A DNA stretch of 48,662 nucleotides, from contig CAVWCW010000023.1 of NCBI GenBank assembly GCA_963753615.1, positions 1 to 48,662 of the forward strand, given 5' to 3'. Both the position numbers and the translations under genes were made by a program. Positions 8,401 through 16,320 of this stretch are shown here, one piece after another (positions within the stretch are counted from its first letter, which is position 1; each line of letters starts with the position of its first letter). The DNA is from CAVWCW01 sp963753615. GTDB lineage: Bacteria > Pseudomonadota > Gammaproteobacteria > Chromatiales > Chromatiaceae. The notes beneath the pieces were generated by a model. That model did not search any database and had not been told where the DNA came from. It was given only the letters and a program-made list of their open reading frames with translations.

Positions 8401-9111
8401 ATGTTTCTCGATCCCTATTTCCGACGCGACGGCGACGAATGCCGCATCTCTGCCAAGCAGGGCAGCCGATTCGCCAAGCAGGTAGCCGGCGACTTCAACC
8501 CGATCCACGATGTCACGAGCAAGCGCTTCTGCGTGCCGGGTGACCTGCTGTTCGCACTGGTGCTGGGCACCCAGGGACTCAGCCAGCGCATGACCTTTCG
8601 CTTTCCCGGGATGCTGGGGGCGGAAACCTCGCTACTCATCGCCGAAACAGGAACCAACCGCCTGGCCGTTCAGGATGCCAAGGGCAAGATCTATCTGGAG
8701 GTCGATCGGGACGGGGAAACCAGCCGCGACCCGGCCTTGATCGAGGCGCTGGTGCGCGGCTACGTGCGCTTTTCGGGGCGAAACTTCCCCCATATCCTGG
8801 TGCCGCTGATGCGCGAGCACGGGGTAATGATCAATACCCAGCGCCCGCTGGTGGTCTACGAGAGCATGTCATTCGAACTGCAGCGCATGGACCTGCAATC
8901 GCCGGCGCTGGAATTGGTGAGCAGCCGCCTGGAGGTCCGGGGCAAACGCGGTGATGCGCGCCTGTACTTTGCCCTGAAACAGGGCGAAGAAATCATCGGC
9001 AGCGGCTACAAAAAGCTGGTGCTGAGCGGCTTGCGGGAATACCACGAGGAGCAGATTCAGGCCCTGGTGGACCGCTACGCGGGCTGGAAAGCGGCCTACG
9101 AGGCGGCCTGA
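8401..9111 (+). CDS. DUF3581 family hotdog-like protein
   Basis: The 236-residue protein is complete and begins MFLDPYF. Residues 20-55 (GSRFAKQVAGDFNPIHD, then FCVPGDLLFALVLG) match my recollection of DUF3581, a gammaproteobacterial family with a hotdog-like, MaoC-related N-terminal half. A second half around ALVRGYVRFSGRNFPHILVPL and a C-terminal helix follow. The function is unknown, and binding of an acyl or lipid thioester is only suggested by the fold. No clear ribosome-binding site precedes the ATG, but the frame is conserved in both arms from this codon. Downstream it converges on a minus-strand gene 16 bases away. Confidence 0.8.
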   Translation: MFLDPYFRRDGDECRISAKQGSRFAKQVAGDFNPIHDVTSKRFCVPGDLLFALVLGTQGLSQRMTFRFPGMLGAETSLLIAETGTNRLAVQDAKGKIYLEVDRDGETSRDPALIEALVRGYVRFSGRNFPHILVPLMREHGVMINTQRPLVVYESMSFELQRMDLQSPALELVSSRLEVRGKRGDARLYFALKQGEEIIGSGYKKLVLSGLREYHEEQIQALVDRYAGWKAAYEAA

Positions 9112-9127
9112 GCCTCAACGCCTTTGC

Positions 9128-9415
9128 CTAGTCTTCGTCCAGCCAGCCCTGCAGGGCGGCGATGATCTTCTTGGCCTGCTCGCGGCTGGAGATATTGAAC
9201 TTGGACTTCGGCAAGTAGTCTCCACTACGCTTCTGATAGCGGCGGATGGTGAACTTGTCGGGCCCGTATTCGCCCTTCGCCCGGTCCCAGTCCTGGTAGC
9301 GGAACAGAATGGTGGTCCAGGCCCCCTTGGAGAGGACCTCTTTATCCAGTTCCTTTACGGTTTCAATACCGTTTTCGGTGTAGCTTACGGTGAGCTCTTC
9401 GACGGTGGCGACCAT
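9128..9415 (-). CDS. Conserved small protein (95 aa), function unknown
   Basis: This is a soluble, highly charged protein. The core (GAWTTILFRYQDWD followed by KFTIRRYQKRSGDY) and the C-terminal helix (REQAKKIIAALQGWL) read like a conserved beta-sheet-plus-helix domain. It recalls proteobacterial hypothetical proteins and, more loosely, the PC4/YdbC-type ssDNA-binding fold, but I cannot confirm either. The gene converges with the DUF3581 gene. No signal peptide or membrane segment is present. Confidence 0.7.
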   Translation of the reverse strand: MVATVEELTVSYTENGIETVKELDKEVLSKGAWTTILFRYQDWDRAKGEYGPDKFTIRRYQKRSGDYLPKSKFNISSREQAKKIIAALQGWLDED

Positions 9416-9496
9416 AACTAATGTCCTCGGAACGTGCCGGCGGGCCGGCCTCTGGTTAGGAATGGGCGCCGAAGTTACCAGAAAGCGGTCATCAGG

Positions 9497-10165
9497 TCAC
9501 GGTGCGGAAACGGCCCCGTTGCGCTGCAGCATGTCGACGATCTCGGAGCTGCCGCCTTCCAGGGCGATGGCCAGGGGCGTAGCGCCGGCCCCGTTTACGG
9601 CGTTGACGTCGGCACCGGCATTGATCAGGTGCTTGACCACCACCCGGTAGCCACGGCTGACCGCGAGGTGCAGGGCGTTGTCGCCATTCGCATCCGTCTG
9701 GTTAATGTCCGCGCCTTGAGCGAGCAGAAAGCCGATCGCGTCCCGGTCGCCCACGTTATTCAGGGCCAGCTCACGCAGCAGCGCGCTGGGCTCGAACTGG
9801 GCGCCAGCCGCCACCAGTTCCTGGGCCACACGGGAGCGACGGGCCATCAGGGCCACGTAAAGGGGGCTTTGGCCATCCCCGTTGGGGGCGTCCACGTCGG
9901 CGCCCTCTTCCAGCAGCAGCTTGACCAGGACATAGCGGCCCGCCGCCGCAGCCACGTGCAGCGGCCGCTCGCCCTCGGGGCCCGGCTGCTCGACGTCTGC
10001 GCCCCAGTACAGATTGCGCTTGACTTGGTCCAGGTCGCCGGCGTGCATCGCCCGGTAAAGGCCAATGGTGGGCTCGGCCGGCTCACTGCAGGCGACAGCG
10101 AACAGCAGAGCTAGCAAGGAGGCGAAGAGGGATCTCGGCGCGCTGAATGACATGGCTGTGCTCAT
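9497..10165 (-). CDS. Ankyrin-repeat lipoprotein
   Basis: The 222-residue protein has an N-terminal hydrophobic stretch ending FAVAC, a plausible though non-ideal lipobox with Cys at about residue 26. At least five ankyrin repeats follow, with motifs such as GERPLHVAAAAGRYVLVKLLLEEGAD and GDNALHLAVSRGY (shown in part). It is likely anchored in the inner or outer membrane facing the periplasm, acting as a protein-binding scaffold of unknown partner. The ATG at 10165 or the one four codons later could be the start. The gene stands alone. Confidence 0.85.
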   Translation of the reverse strand: MSTAMSFSAPRSLFASLLALLFAVACSEPAEPTIGLYRAMHAGDLDQVKRNLYWGADVEQPGPEGERPLHVAAAAGRYVLVKLLLEEGADVDAPNGDGQSPLYVALMARRSRVAQELVAAGAQFEPSALLRELALNNVGDRDAIGFLLAQGADINQTDANGDNALHLAVSRGYRVVVKHLINAGADVNAVNGAGATPLAIALEGGSSEIVDMLQRNGAVSAP

Positions 10166-10269
10166 GACGTTTCGGGACCGACAGTGTCACCTTTTCGCTA
10201 CCGCCAAAGCAAGGGCTCCGCGAGCCGGCGTTTTCTCCGCCCGCTCCAGGCGTGCTACCTTATGCCCCC

Positions 10270-10641
10270 ATGTTCACCAAGCTGCTGTTTACCGCCGGCC
10301 TGATCGGGCTGGTCTACCTGGGCATACGGACCCGTTTGCGCGCGCCGCCGCCGGCTCCCGCTCGCGCCCCCGCCGCTGCGCCGTCTCGCTTGCCGCGGCT
10401 GGCTGCCTGGGCCCTGATCGGGGTTATGCTGTTGATCAGTTCGGTGATCATGTTCTTCGAGTGGCGGGATGGCTACCGCATCGTCGACCTGCGGGTGATC
10501 AATACCAATACCGGCAGCAGCCAGAGCTACCGCGCCCACAGAAGCGACGTCGAGGACCGCCGTTTCGTCACCGTCGACGGCCGAGTCGTGACCTTGGCCG
10601 ACATTGAGCGCATGGAGATGGGCGCGCCGAACGAGGATTAA
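10270..10641 (+). CDS. Two-helix membrane protein, unknown function
   Basis: A protein of 123 residues from ATG 10270, or 129 from an in-frame GTG at 10252. It has a first membrane helix (LLFTAGLIGLVYLGI), an Ala/Pro-rich linker, a second helix (WALIGVMLLISSVIMFF) and a soluble C-terminus containing VITNT/FVTVDGRVVTLADIERM-like beta segments. Not recognised as a named family. Its stop overlaps the end of the convergent oxygenase gene by four bases. Confidence 0.6.
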   Translation: MFTKLLFTAGLIGLVYLGIRTRLRAPPPAPARAPAAAPSRLPRLAAWALIGVMLLISSVIMFFEWRDGYRIVDLRVINTNTGSSQSYRAHRSDVEDRRFVTVDGRVVTLADIERMEMGAPNED

Positions 10642-11195
10642 TCCGCGTCGATCGGTCCGAAATTCATGCCTACGGACAGCCGGTGGCCGCCGCTGCGGTT
10701 GACGCTTACCTCGTGAGGCACCTCCGGCCGGAAAAACACCAGCATGCCCGGCTCGGGCTGCACCAGGGTGCGCATGCGGCGGTCGAGCACCACCAGCTCC
10801 CCGGAGTCCGGCGGCACCTCAACGTAGTAGACCCCGGACAGCAGTTCGTCGAGTTCGGCGTGGGTGTGGCGGCTGGTAGCCTGACCAGGCCCCATGTCGT
10901 TGAGCCAGAAACCGCAGCGCAAAGCGGTGGCCGGCAAGGCCAGGATCTCGGCCGCAAAGGCGGTGGCCTGCTCCAGCACCTGCGCCAGGGCAGGGATCCG
11001 TTCGCGCTCCAGATAAAGATTCTCGTAACGCCCGCCGACATGATGGGTGCGACGGGTGAAGTCCCGCTCTCCAAGCCGACCGTAGGCGTCGAGGATCTGA
11101 CGGTTGAGCGTCCCTGCCTCGGCGATCCGGCCCAGGTAGAGGCGGTGGCTGACGTGCAGGTCGATGGTTCGTTCGCTCGACATGGCATGGCTCAC
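10638..11195 (-). CDS. 2OG-Fe(II) oxygenase-like protein
   Basis: This is a 185-residue double-stranded beta-helix protein. The segment SRHTHAELDELLSGVYYVEVP, a few residues later GELVV, and PGMLVFFRPEVPHEVSVN followed by HRLSVGMNF are characteristic of the 2OG-FeII_Oxy_5-type putative oxygenases (PF13759). In that family the first His and the later PHEV His bind iron, and the Arg in HRLS would hold 2-oxoglutarate. The expected HxD/E could be HAE or the downstream ELDE. Substrate unknown. The gene is complete and single. Confidence 0.75.
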   Translation of the reverse strand: MSHAMSSERTIDLHVSHRLYLGRIAEAGTLNRQILDAYGRLGERDFTRRTHHVGGRYENLYLERERIPALAQVLEQATAFAAEILALPATALRCGFWLNDMGPGQATSRHTHAELDELLSGVYYVEVPPDSGELVVLDRRMRTLVQPEPGMLVFFRPEVPHEVSVNRSGGHRLSVGMNFGPIDAD

Positions 11196-11236
11196 TGCTG
11201 GGGGTGGGCAGCGCTATTTTACACCGGCCGGCCTAG

Positions 11237-11557
11237 AATCAGCCCAGGCGGCGGCGCGCAGCCCCGAACCCGCCCCTGTGGCTTCCAAGATCCCTGATCG
11301 CCCTCAGCTACGCTAGCGGCGACTCGCCCGTATCGGCGGGCAAAGGCTTCTGCTACGACCTGCAGCTGAACCCGCGCTGGCCGATGCGACCCTGGTTCGA
11401 CCTCACCATGATGCTGCTGGTGCTTAGCACGGTGGCGATTCTGATCTACGGGTGAAATCCGATCTGGGACCGTTCGCTGACCATATCGAGCGCCTGCGCA
11501 CGGCGCTGACTGAGGCTGGTTAAACCGGCTGCCAGCCGCGGCTCCCCTCCCGCCTTG
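11237..11557. other. Intergenic stretch with possible tiny membrane ORF (11276-11455, +)
   Basis: The frame read from a CTG at 11276 ends at TGA 11453-11455 and encodes about 59 residues. Its tail (NPRWPMRPWFDLTMMLLVLS, continuing hydrophobic) looks like one membrane helix. The only ATG in frame is at 11384, giving 23 residues. A GTG overlaps the stop and opens another 23-codon frame to 11524. No ribosome-binding site supports any of these, so they may be remnants. Otherwise nothing is recognisable. Confidence 0.3.
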
Positions 11558-12391
11558 TCAATCCCGCCGCCCTATTTGCTCCAACAGAGTCTCCATCCTC
11601 TCGAGCCGCTGTTCCATCTGCTCGACATGCTCGCGCAGCCAATGCACCTCGCCCGCCTCGCCACTGCCGGTCTCGCGGTCGAAGGCCTCGTGCTCGCGCT
11701 GCAGCACGTCGAGCACGATGCCGATCATCATGTTCAGGAACACGAAGGCCACCACGAAGATAAACGACAGGTAGAACACCCAGCTCAGGGGGTAGACCGC
11801 CATGGTCTCGTACATGACGTCGGTCCAATCCTCGAAGGTGGCGACCCGGAACAGGGTGAGCATGGAGATGGTGATGTTCTCCCACAGCTCGGGGTTGATC
11901 TGGCCGAAAAAGATACTGCCCATGGCGGCATAGATATAGAAGATGATGAACATCAGCAGCGACACATAGCCCATGCGGGGAATCGCCTTGAGAAAGGCGT
12001 TCAGCAACATGCGCAGTTCCGGGACCATGGAAACCAGGCGCAGCACTCGAAAGATCCTCAGCAGGCGCCCGAGCAGGGCCATCTGACTCTCCTCCACCGG
12101 GATCAGGCTGGCGGTGACGATGACGAAGTCGAACACATTCCAGCCTTGGCGGAAAAAGCGGCGCAGGCTGCCCTCGGCTACCATGCGCACCAGGATCTCG
12201 ACCAGAAAAAACAAAGTGATGCCCAGGTCAAGCAGCTCGAACAGGCGCTGCACCAGAGGGTCTATGCGGTAGGTCTTGGCGCCAATCACCAGGGCCGAGA
12301 GCACGATCACCAGGATTACCAGGGTCTCGAACCAGCGGTTGCGGCGGAGTTTGAGAAAGCGGCGTTGTAGAGCGGCGGCGGACAGGGTCAT
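11558..12391 (-). CDS. NaChBac-type voltage-gated cation channel
   Basis: The 277-residue protein is one six-helix subunit of a bacterial voltage-gated channel. S1 starts near residue 20. S4 carries arginines at 109, 112, 115 and 118 (GRLLRIFRVLRL), every third residue. The pore reads TLFRVATFEDWTD (filter residues 185-191). S6 ends in FVFLNMMIGIVLDVL, and a C-terminal coiled coil covers roughly 247-275. Four subunits would form the channel in the inner membrane. NaChBac-type sodium channels carry TLESW filters. The extra acidic residues here resemble the engineered calcium-selective CavAb filter, so calcium permeation is possible. The gene is complete and single. Confidence 0.9.
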   Translation of the reverse strand: MTLSAAALQRRFLKLRRNRWFETLVILVIVLSALVIGAKTYRIDPLVQRLFELLDLGITLFFLVEILVRMVAEGSLRRFFRQGWNVFDFVIVTASLIPVEESQMALLGRLLRIFRVLRLVSMVPELRMLLNAFLKAIPRMGYVSLLMFIIFYIYAAMGSIFFGQINPELWENITISMLTLFRVATFEDWTDVMYETMAVYPLSWVFYLSFIFVVAFVFLNMMIGIVLDVLQREHEAFDRETGSGEAGEVHWLREHVEQMEQRLERMETLLEQIGRRD

Positions 12392-12504
12392 GCGGAGATC
12401 CGATAGGATTGTTGAAACGGCGGCCGGGTAGGGAACGCCAACTTGGGCGGCCGATTATATCCATTGCATGCCGGGGGGTGAATCGGGCGCTTCGGGAGGC
12501 TGGA

Positions 12505-12518
12505 TTGATCCAGATCAA
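12505..12518 (+). promoter_or_regulatory. FNR/ANR box upstream of nrdD
   Basis: TTGATCCAGATCAA is a perfect match to the FNR/ANR consensus TTGAT-N4-ATCAA. Its centre is about 90 bases before the nrdD ATG, leaving room for a promoter with the site near -41.5, the usual activating position. Anaerobic induction of class III ribonucleotide reductase is the expected outcome and fits the downstream genes. Confidence 0.85.
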
Positions 12519-12600
12519 TGCCAACCAGATCCACAAGATGTAGTGTTGATGGGGAGAACTAAAACAATATATTGAAATTCTTTCCCTTTGGAGGTCCGTC

Positions 12601-14647
12601 ATGCCCAGCCCAGACCCCGCCTTGCCCCTTAGCCTGCCGAGCACGGTACTCAAGCGCGACGGCTCCCAGGCCCGCTTCGACGGGGCCAAGATCCGCTTCG
12701 CCATCGAGCGCGCCGGTCGGGCCAGCGGGGAATTCGACGCCGCCGAGGCGAAGCGCTTGAGCCGCCAGGTGATCAAGGTCCTGGCCCACCGCAGCGCGCG
12801 CCGCCAGGCGCCCGGGATCGAGGAGATCCAGGACCTGGTGGAACAGGTGCTGATCGGTGCCGACCACCTGCGCACCGCTCGCGCCTACATCGTCTACCGC
12901 GAGAAGCACCAGCAACTGCGCCAGGATCGGCGCACCCTGGTGGATGTGGCCGCCTCGGTCAACGAGTACCTGGAGCGCGCCGACTGGCGGGTCAACGCCA
13001 ACGCCAACCAGGGCTACTCCCTGGGCGGGCTGGTACTCAACACCTCGGGCAAGATGATCGCCAACTACTGGCTCAACCACGTCTATGCCCCGGAGGTTGG
13101 GGCTGCCCACCGGGACGGCGACCTGCACATCCACGACCTCGACATGCTGGCCGGCTACTGTGCCGGCTGGAGCCTGCGCAGCCTGCTGACGGAGGGGCTC
13201 AATGGTGTGCCGGGCAAGGTGGAGTCGGCACCGCCCAAGCACATGTCCAGCGCGGTGGGCCAGATCGTCAACTTTCTCGGCACCCTGCAGAACGAGTGGG
13301 CCGGGGCTCAGGCCTTCAGTTCCTTCGACACCTACATGGCCGCCTACGTGCGCGCCGACGGCCTCGATTACCGCCAGGTCAAACAGTACATCCAGGAACT
13401 GATCTACAACCTCAATGTGCCCTCACGCTGGGGCTCACAAGCGCCGTTCACCAACTTGACCTTCGACTGGGTCTGCCCCGAGGACCTGCGCGAGCAGGTA
13501 CCGGTGATCGGGGGCGAGGAAATGCCCTTCGTCTATGGCGACTTGCAGGCCGAGATGGACCTGATCAACCGCGCCTATATCGAAGTCATGAGCGCCGGCG
13601 ACGCCAAGGGGCGGGTGTTCACCTTTCCCATCCCCACCTACAACATCACCCCCGACTTCCCCTGGGACAGCCCCAATGCCCGAGCGCCTGTTCGCCATGA
13701 CCGCTAAATACGGCCTGCCCTATTTCCAGAATTTCCTCAATTCGGAACTCAAGCCGAATATGATCCGCTCCATGTGCTGCCGCCTTCAGCTCGATCTGCG
13801 CGAACTGTTAAAACGCGGCAACGGCCTGTTCGGCTCCGCCGAGCAGACCGGCTCGCTCGGGGTGGTGACCATCAATTGCGCGCGCCTGGGCTACCTGCAT
13901 CGCGGGGACGAAGCCGGGCTTTACGCCCGCCTGGACCGGCTTCTGGAACTCGCCCGCGACAGCCTGGAGGCCAAGCGCAAGGTGATCCAACGTCACCTCG
14001 ACGCCGGTCTGTTCCCCTATACCAAACGCTACCTTGGCACCTTGCGCAACCACTTCTCCACCATCGGGGTAAACGGCATCAACGAGCTGCTGCGCAATTT
14101 CAGCGCCGACGCCTGGAACATCGCTCACCCCGAAGGCCGCGCCATGGCCGAGCGGCTGCTGGACCGGGTGCGGGCGCGCATGCTGGCGTTTCAAGACGAG
14201 ACCGGAAATATGTACAACCTGGAAGCGACGCCGGCCGAAGGCACCACCTACCGCTTCGCCCGTGAGGACCGCAAGCGCTATCCCGGCATCCTCCAGGCCG
14301 GCACCCCGGAGCGCCCCTACTACACCAACTCGTCACAACTGCCGGTGGGTCATACCGACGACCCCTTCACCGCCCTGGAACTGCAGGAGCCGCTGCAGCG
14401 CAAGTACACGGGCGGTACGGTGCTGCACCTCTACATGGGCGAGCGCATCGCCAGCCCCGAGGCTTGCGCGCGGTTGGTGCGCCGGGCCCTGGAGAACTAC
14501 CGGCTGCCGTACATCACGATCACCCCAACCTTCTCGATCTGCCCGCTGCACGGCTACCTGAGCGGCGAGCACGAGTTCTGCCCGAAATGCGACCAGGAAC
14601 TGCTGGCGCGCAAACAACAGGAGGCACTGACCGATGAAACCACATGA
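12601..14647 (+). CDS. nrdD: Anaerobic (class III) ribonucleotide reductase catalytic subunit, one frameshift
   Basis: The ATG at 12601 follows GGAGG (12591-12595). Residues ~14-100 form an ATP-cone regulatory domain (VLKRDGSQARFDGAKI). The ten-stranded barrel follows, with landmarks such as HIHDLDMLAGYCAGWSL and, after the frame change, MCCRLQLDLRELL and RGNGLFGS. The C-terminus has a zinc site (CPLHGYL...CPKC). The frame shifts by one base near 13668-13680, inside a CCCC run. Both halves are collinear with the family, so a sequencing indel is likely. The enzyme reduces ribonucleoside triphosphates without oxygen. The glycyl-radical loop expected at the extreme C-terminus is missing and is encoded by the next, overlapping gene. 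Confidence 0.9.
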
Positions 14648-14828
14648 GCTAGAATGCTATCAGAGGGGTAACGCCGTCCCAGGAGTGCTGGACGAGCGCG
14701 AGCGCACCCGCTGTGAGGTCTGGACCCGGGTAATGGGCTATCACCGGCCGGTGAGCGCGTTCAATCCGGGCAAGCAGTCGGAGCACGCGGAGCGCATCTA
14801 TTTTCGGCAATACGGCCGAACCGATTGA
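14634..14828 (+). CDS. Separate glycyl-radical domain of class III ribonucleotide reductase
   Basis: The 64-residue protein starts at ATG 14634, overlapping the end of nrdD by 14 bases in another frame. It contains RCEVWTRVMGYHRPVSAFN and KQSEHAERIYF. This is the loop that in ordinary NrdD follows the zinc site and carries the radical glycine (here Gly35 in RVMGY). NrdG would therefore act on this small protein, which must dock on NrdD, much as YfiD supplies a glycyl radical to pyruvate formate-lyase. A frameshift that detached the C-terminus is the alternative. The ~20 extra residues between the parts and the overlapping start favour a real split gene. Confidence 0.75.
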   Translation: MKPHELECYQRGNAVPGVLDERERTRCEVWTRVMGYHRPVSAFNPGKQSEHAERIYFRQYGRTD

Positions 14829-14856
14829 GCAAGAGGGCAGACCAACGAGCCTTGCC

Positions 14857-15561
14857 ATGGGCGACACGGACATCCGCATTGGGGGCTTCACACCGCTGAC
14901 CAGCATCGACTATCCGGGTGAGCTGGCGGCGGTGCTGTTCTGCCTCGGCTGCCCATGGCGATGCGCCTACTGTCAAAACCCGGAACTCATTTTGCAACGG
15001 TCCTCGCGCCAGATCCCCTGGAGCGAAATCCTGGAATTTCTAGAGCGTCGGCGGGGACTGCTGGACGCGGTGGTCTTCAGCGGCGGAGAACCGACTTTGC
15101 AGGGTGGGCTGGTGGACGCCCTGCGCGAGGTTCGGGAACTCGGCTTCAAGACCGGTCTGCACACCGCCGGCGCCTACCCGCAGCGCCTGGACGCGGCCCT
15201 GGAACTGGTGGACTGGGTTGCCCTGGACATCAAGGCCCCGCGCGACCGCTATCCCCACATCACCGGCGTCGACAACAGTGGCGACAAGGCCTGGGAGAGC
15301 GCCCGCCTGATCATCGATAGCGGGGTTCCGCACGAATTCCGGACTACGGCCCATCCGAGCCTTCTCAGCGTGGAGCAGATCGACCATATCGCCCGCGATC
15401 TCAAAGACCTTGGGGCGCGCAATTTCGCGGTACAGGAGTGTGTCACCGAAAACTGCCTGCATGTCGGGCTGCGGCATCCGATTCACGCAGGCTACTTGCA
15501 GAACCTTTCCGAACGCGGCTACGCAAGCCGCTTCGAGCACTTCAGCCTGCGCCTGCGCTGA
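14857..15561 (+). CDS. nrdG: Radical SAM activator of anaerobic ribonucleotide reductase
   Basis: The 234-residue protein has the radical SAM cluster motif CPWRCAYC (Cys32, Cys36, Cys39) and the SAM-binding FSGGEPTLQ segment near residue 75. It belongs to the longer NrdG-like branch (NrdG2/pyruvate formate-lyase-activating-like, ~230 residues) common next to nrdD in gammaproteobacteria. It uses a [4Fe-4S] cluster and SAM to abstract hydrogen from the radical glycine, here probably on the 64-residue neighbour. It lies 28 bases downstream in the same direction, so it should share the FNR-controlled transcript. Confidence 0.9.
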   Translation: MGDTDIRIGGFTPLTSIDYPGELAAVLFCLGCPWRCAYCQNPELILQRSSRQIPWSEILEFLERRRGLLDAVVFSGGEPTLQGGLVDALREVRELGFKTGLHTAGAYPQRLDAALELVDWVALDIKAPRDRYPHITGVDNSGDKAWESARLIIDSGVPHEFRTTAHPSLLSVEQIDHIARDLKDLGARNFAVQECVTENCLHVGLRHPIHAGYLQNLSERGYASRFEHFSLRLR

Positions 15562-15597
15562 CGCCGCCCTGATCCGCCTAAACGCAGGTGAACGGAA

Positions 15598-16059
15598 CTA
15601 CCGGCCTGCCATCATCTCGGATATATTGGCCTGGAACACGGCCTTGTGAACATCACCCAGGCTCATCATACCCACCAGCCGGTCGCCCTCGGCCACCGGG
15701 ATACGCCGGAAACGGTGCTTGACCATGATCGCCGCGCCGCGCAAGACGTGCATATCTGGGGAGATAGTGACCACCCTGCGGTGCATCAGATCCTCCACCT
15801 TGAGGTTGAGCACGTCTTTGTACTGGCCCAGCATGGCGTCGAGATCCACCGATGCCATACCCTCCATCAGCTCTTCCAAGGTCGGGAACAGGCGGTGCAG
15901 GACATCCTTCTCGGCAATAAAGCCCACCAGCTGGCCGCCGGCGTCGAGCACTGGGAAGCCGCTGTAGCGGAACATGCACATCTGGGAGGCGACCTCCAGC
16001 AGCTTGGTCTCCGGGGTCACCGTCTTCGGGTTGGCGGTCATAACGTCACGAACCAGCAT
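15598..16059 (-). CDS. Tandem CBS-domain protein
   Basis: The 153-residue protein is made of two CBS domains. The first begins MLVRDVMTANPKTVTP, with FPVLDAGGQLVGFIAEKD. The second begins VEDLMHRRVVTISPD, with RIPVAEGDRLVGMMSLGD. Such Bateman modules bind adenine nucleotides and act as sensors. Alone, without a partner domain, the target is unknown. The start at 16059 is chosen because GAGGACGAGG lies just upstream and MLVRDVM begins the first domain. Longer in-frame starts add only basic, non-conserved residues. Convergent with nrdG. Confidence 0.85.
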   Translation of the reverse strand: MLVRDVMTANPKTVTPETKLLEVASQMCMFRYSGFPVLDAGGQLVGFIAEKDVLHRLFPTLEELMEGMASVDLDAMLGQYKDVLNLKVEDLMHRRVVTISPDMHVLRGAAIMVKHRFRRIPVAEGDRLVGMMSLGDVHKAVFQANISEMMAGR

Positions 16060-16320
16060 AGTACCTCGTCCTCTGGTAGTTGGCAGGCGGAAAAAGGCTC
16101 CACGAATACGCGCCCGCAAGAGCCATCGGCCCCGCGAAAGAGTCTAGACAATCGCCGACCCTGCGTCAGCAAACGGCGGCGCATGCCCAAATCCGCACGC
16201 GGCTCCGCACGGTGAACAGAATGCATTTCCCGCGCCACCACAACAATGAGCTGGATCAGGAAACGCAGTCTGCCCGCACCCGGTCTTATAAGTCAAACGC
16301 CTAGTAGATTGGAGGAGTTC

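Larger units (their letters stand above)
4490..8997. repeat. Right arm of giant inverted repeat
   Basis: This is the better-preserved arm. From about 6576 outward its genes are intact. Between 4730 and 6400 it too carries frameshifts. The innermost matching bases are 4441-4456 on the left and 4490-4505 on the right, giving a repeat centre near 4473. The outer boundary of 8997 is set only by the window edge, because base 1 pairs with about 8997. Confidence 0.93.
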
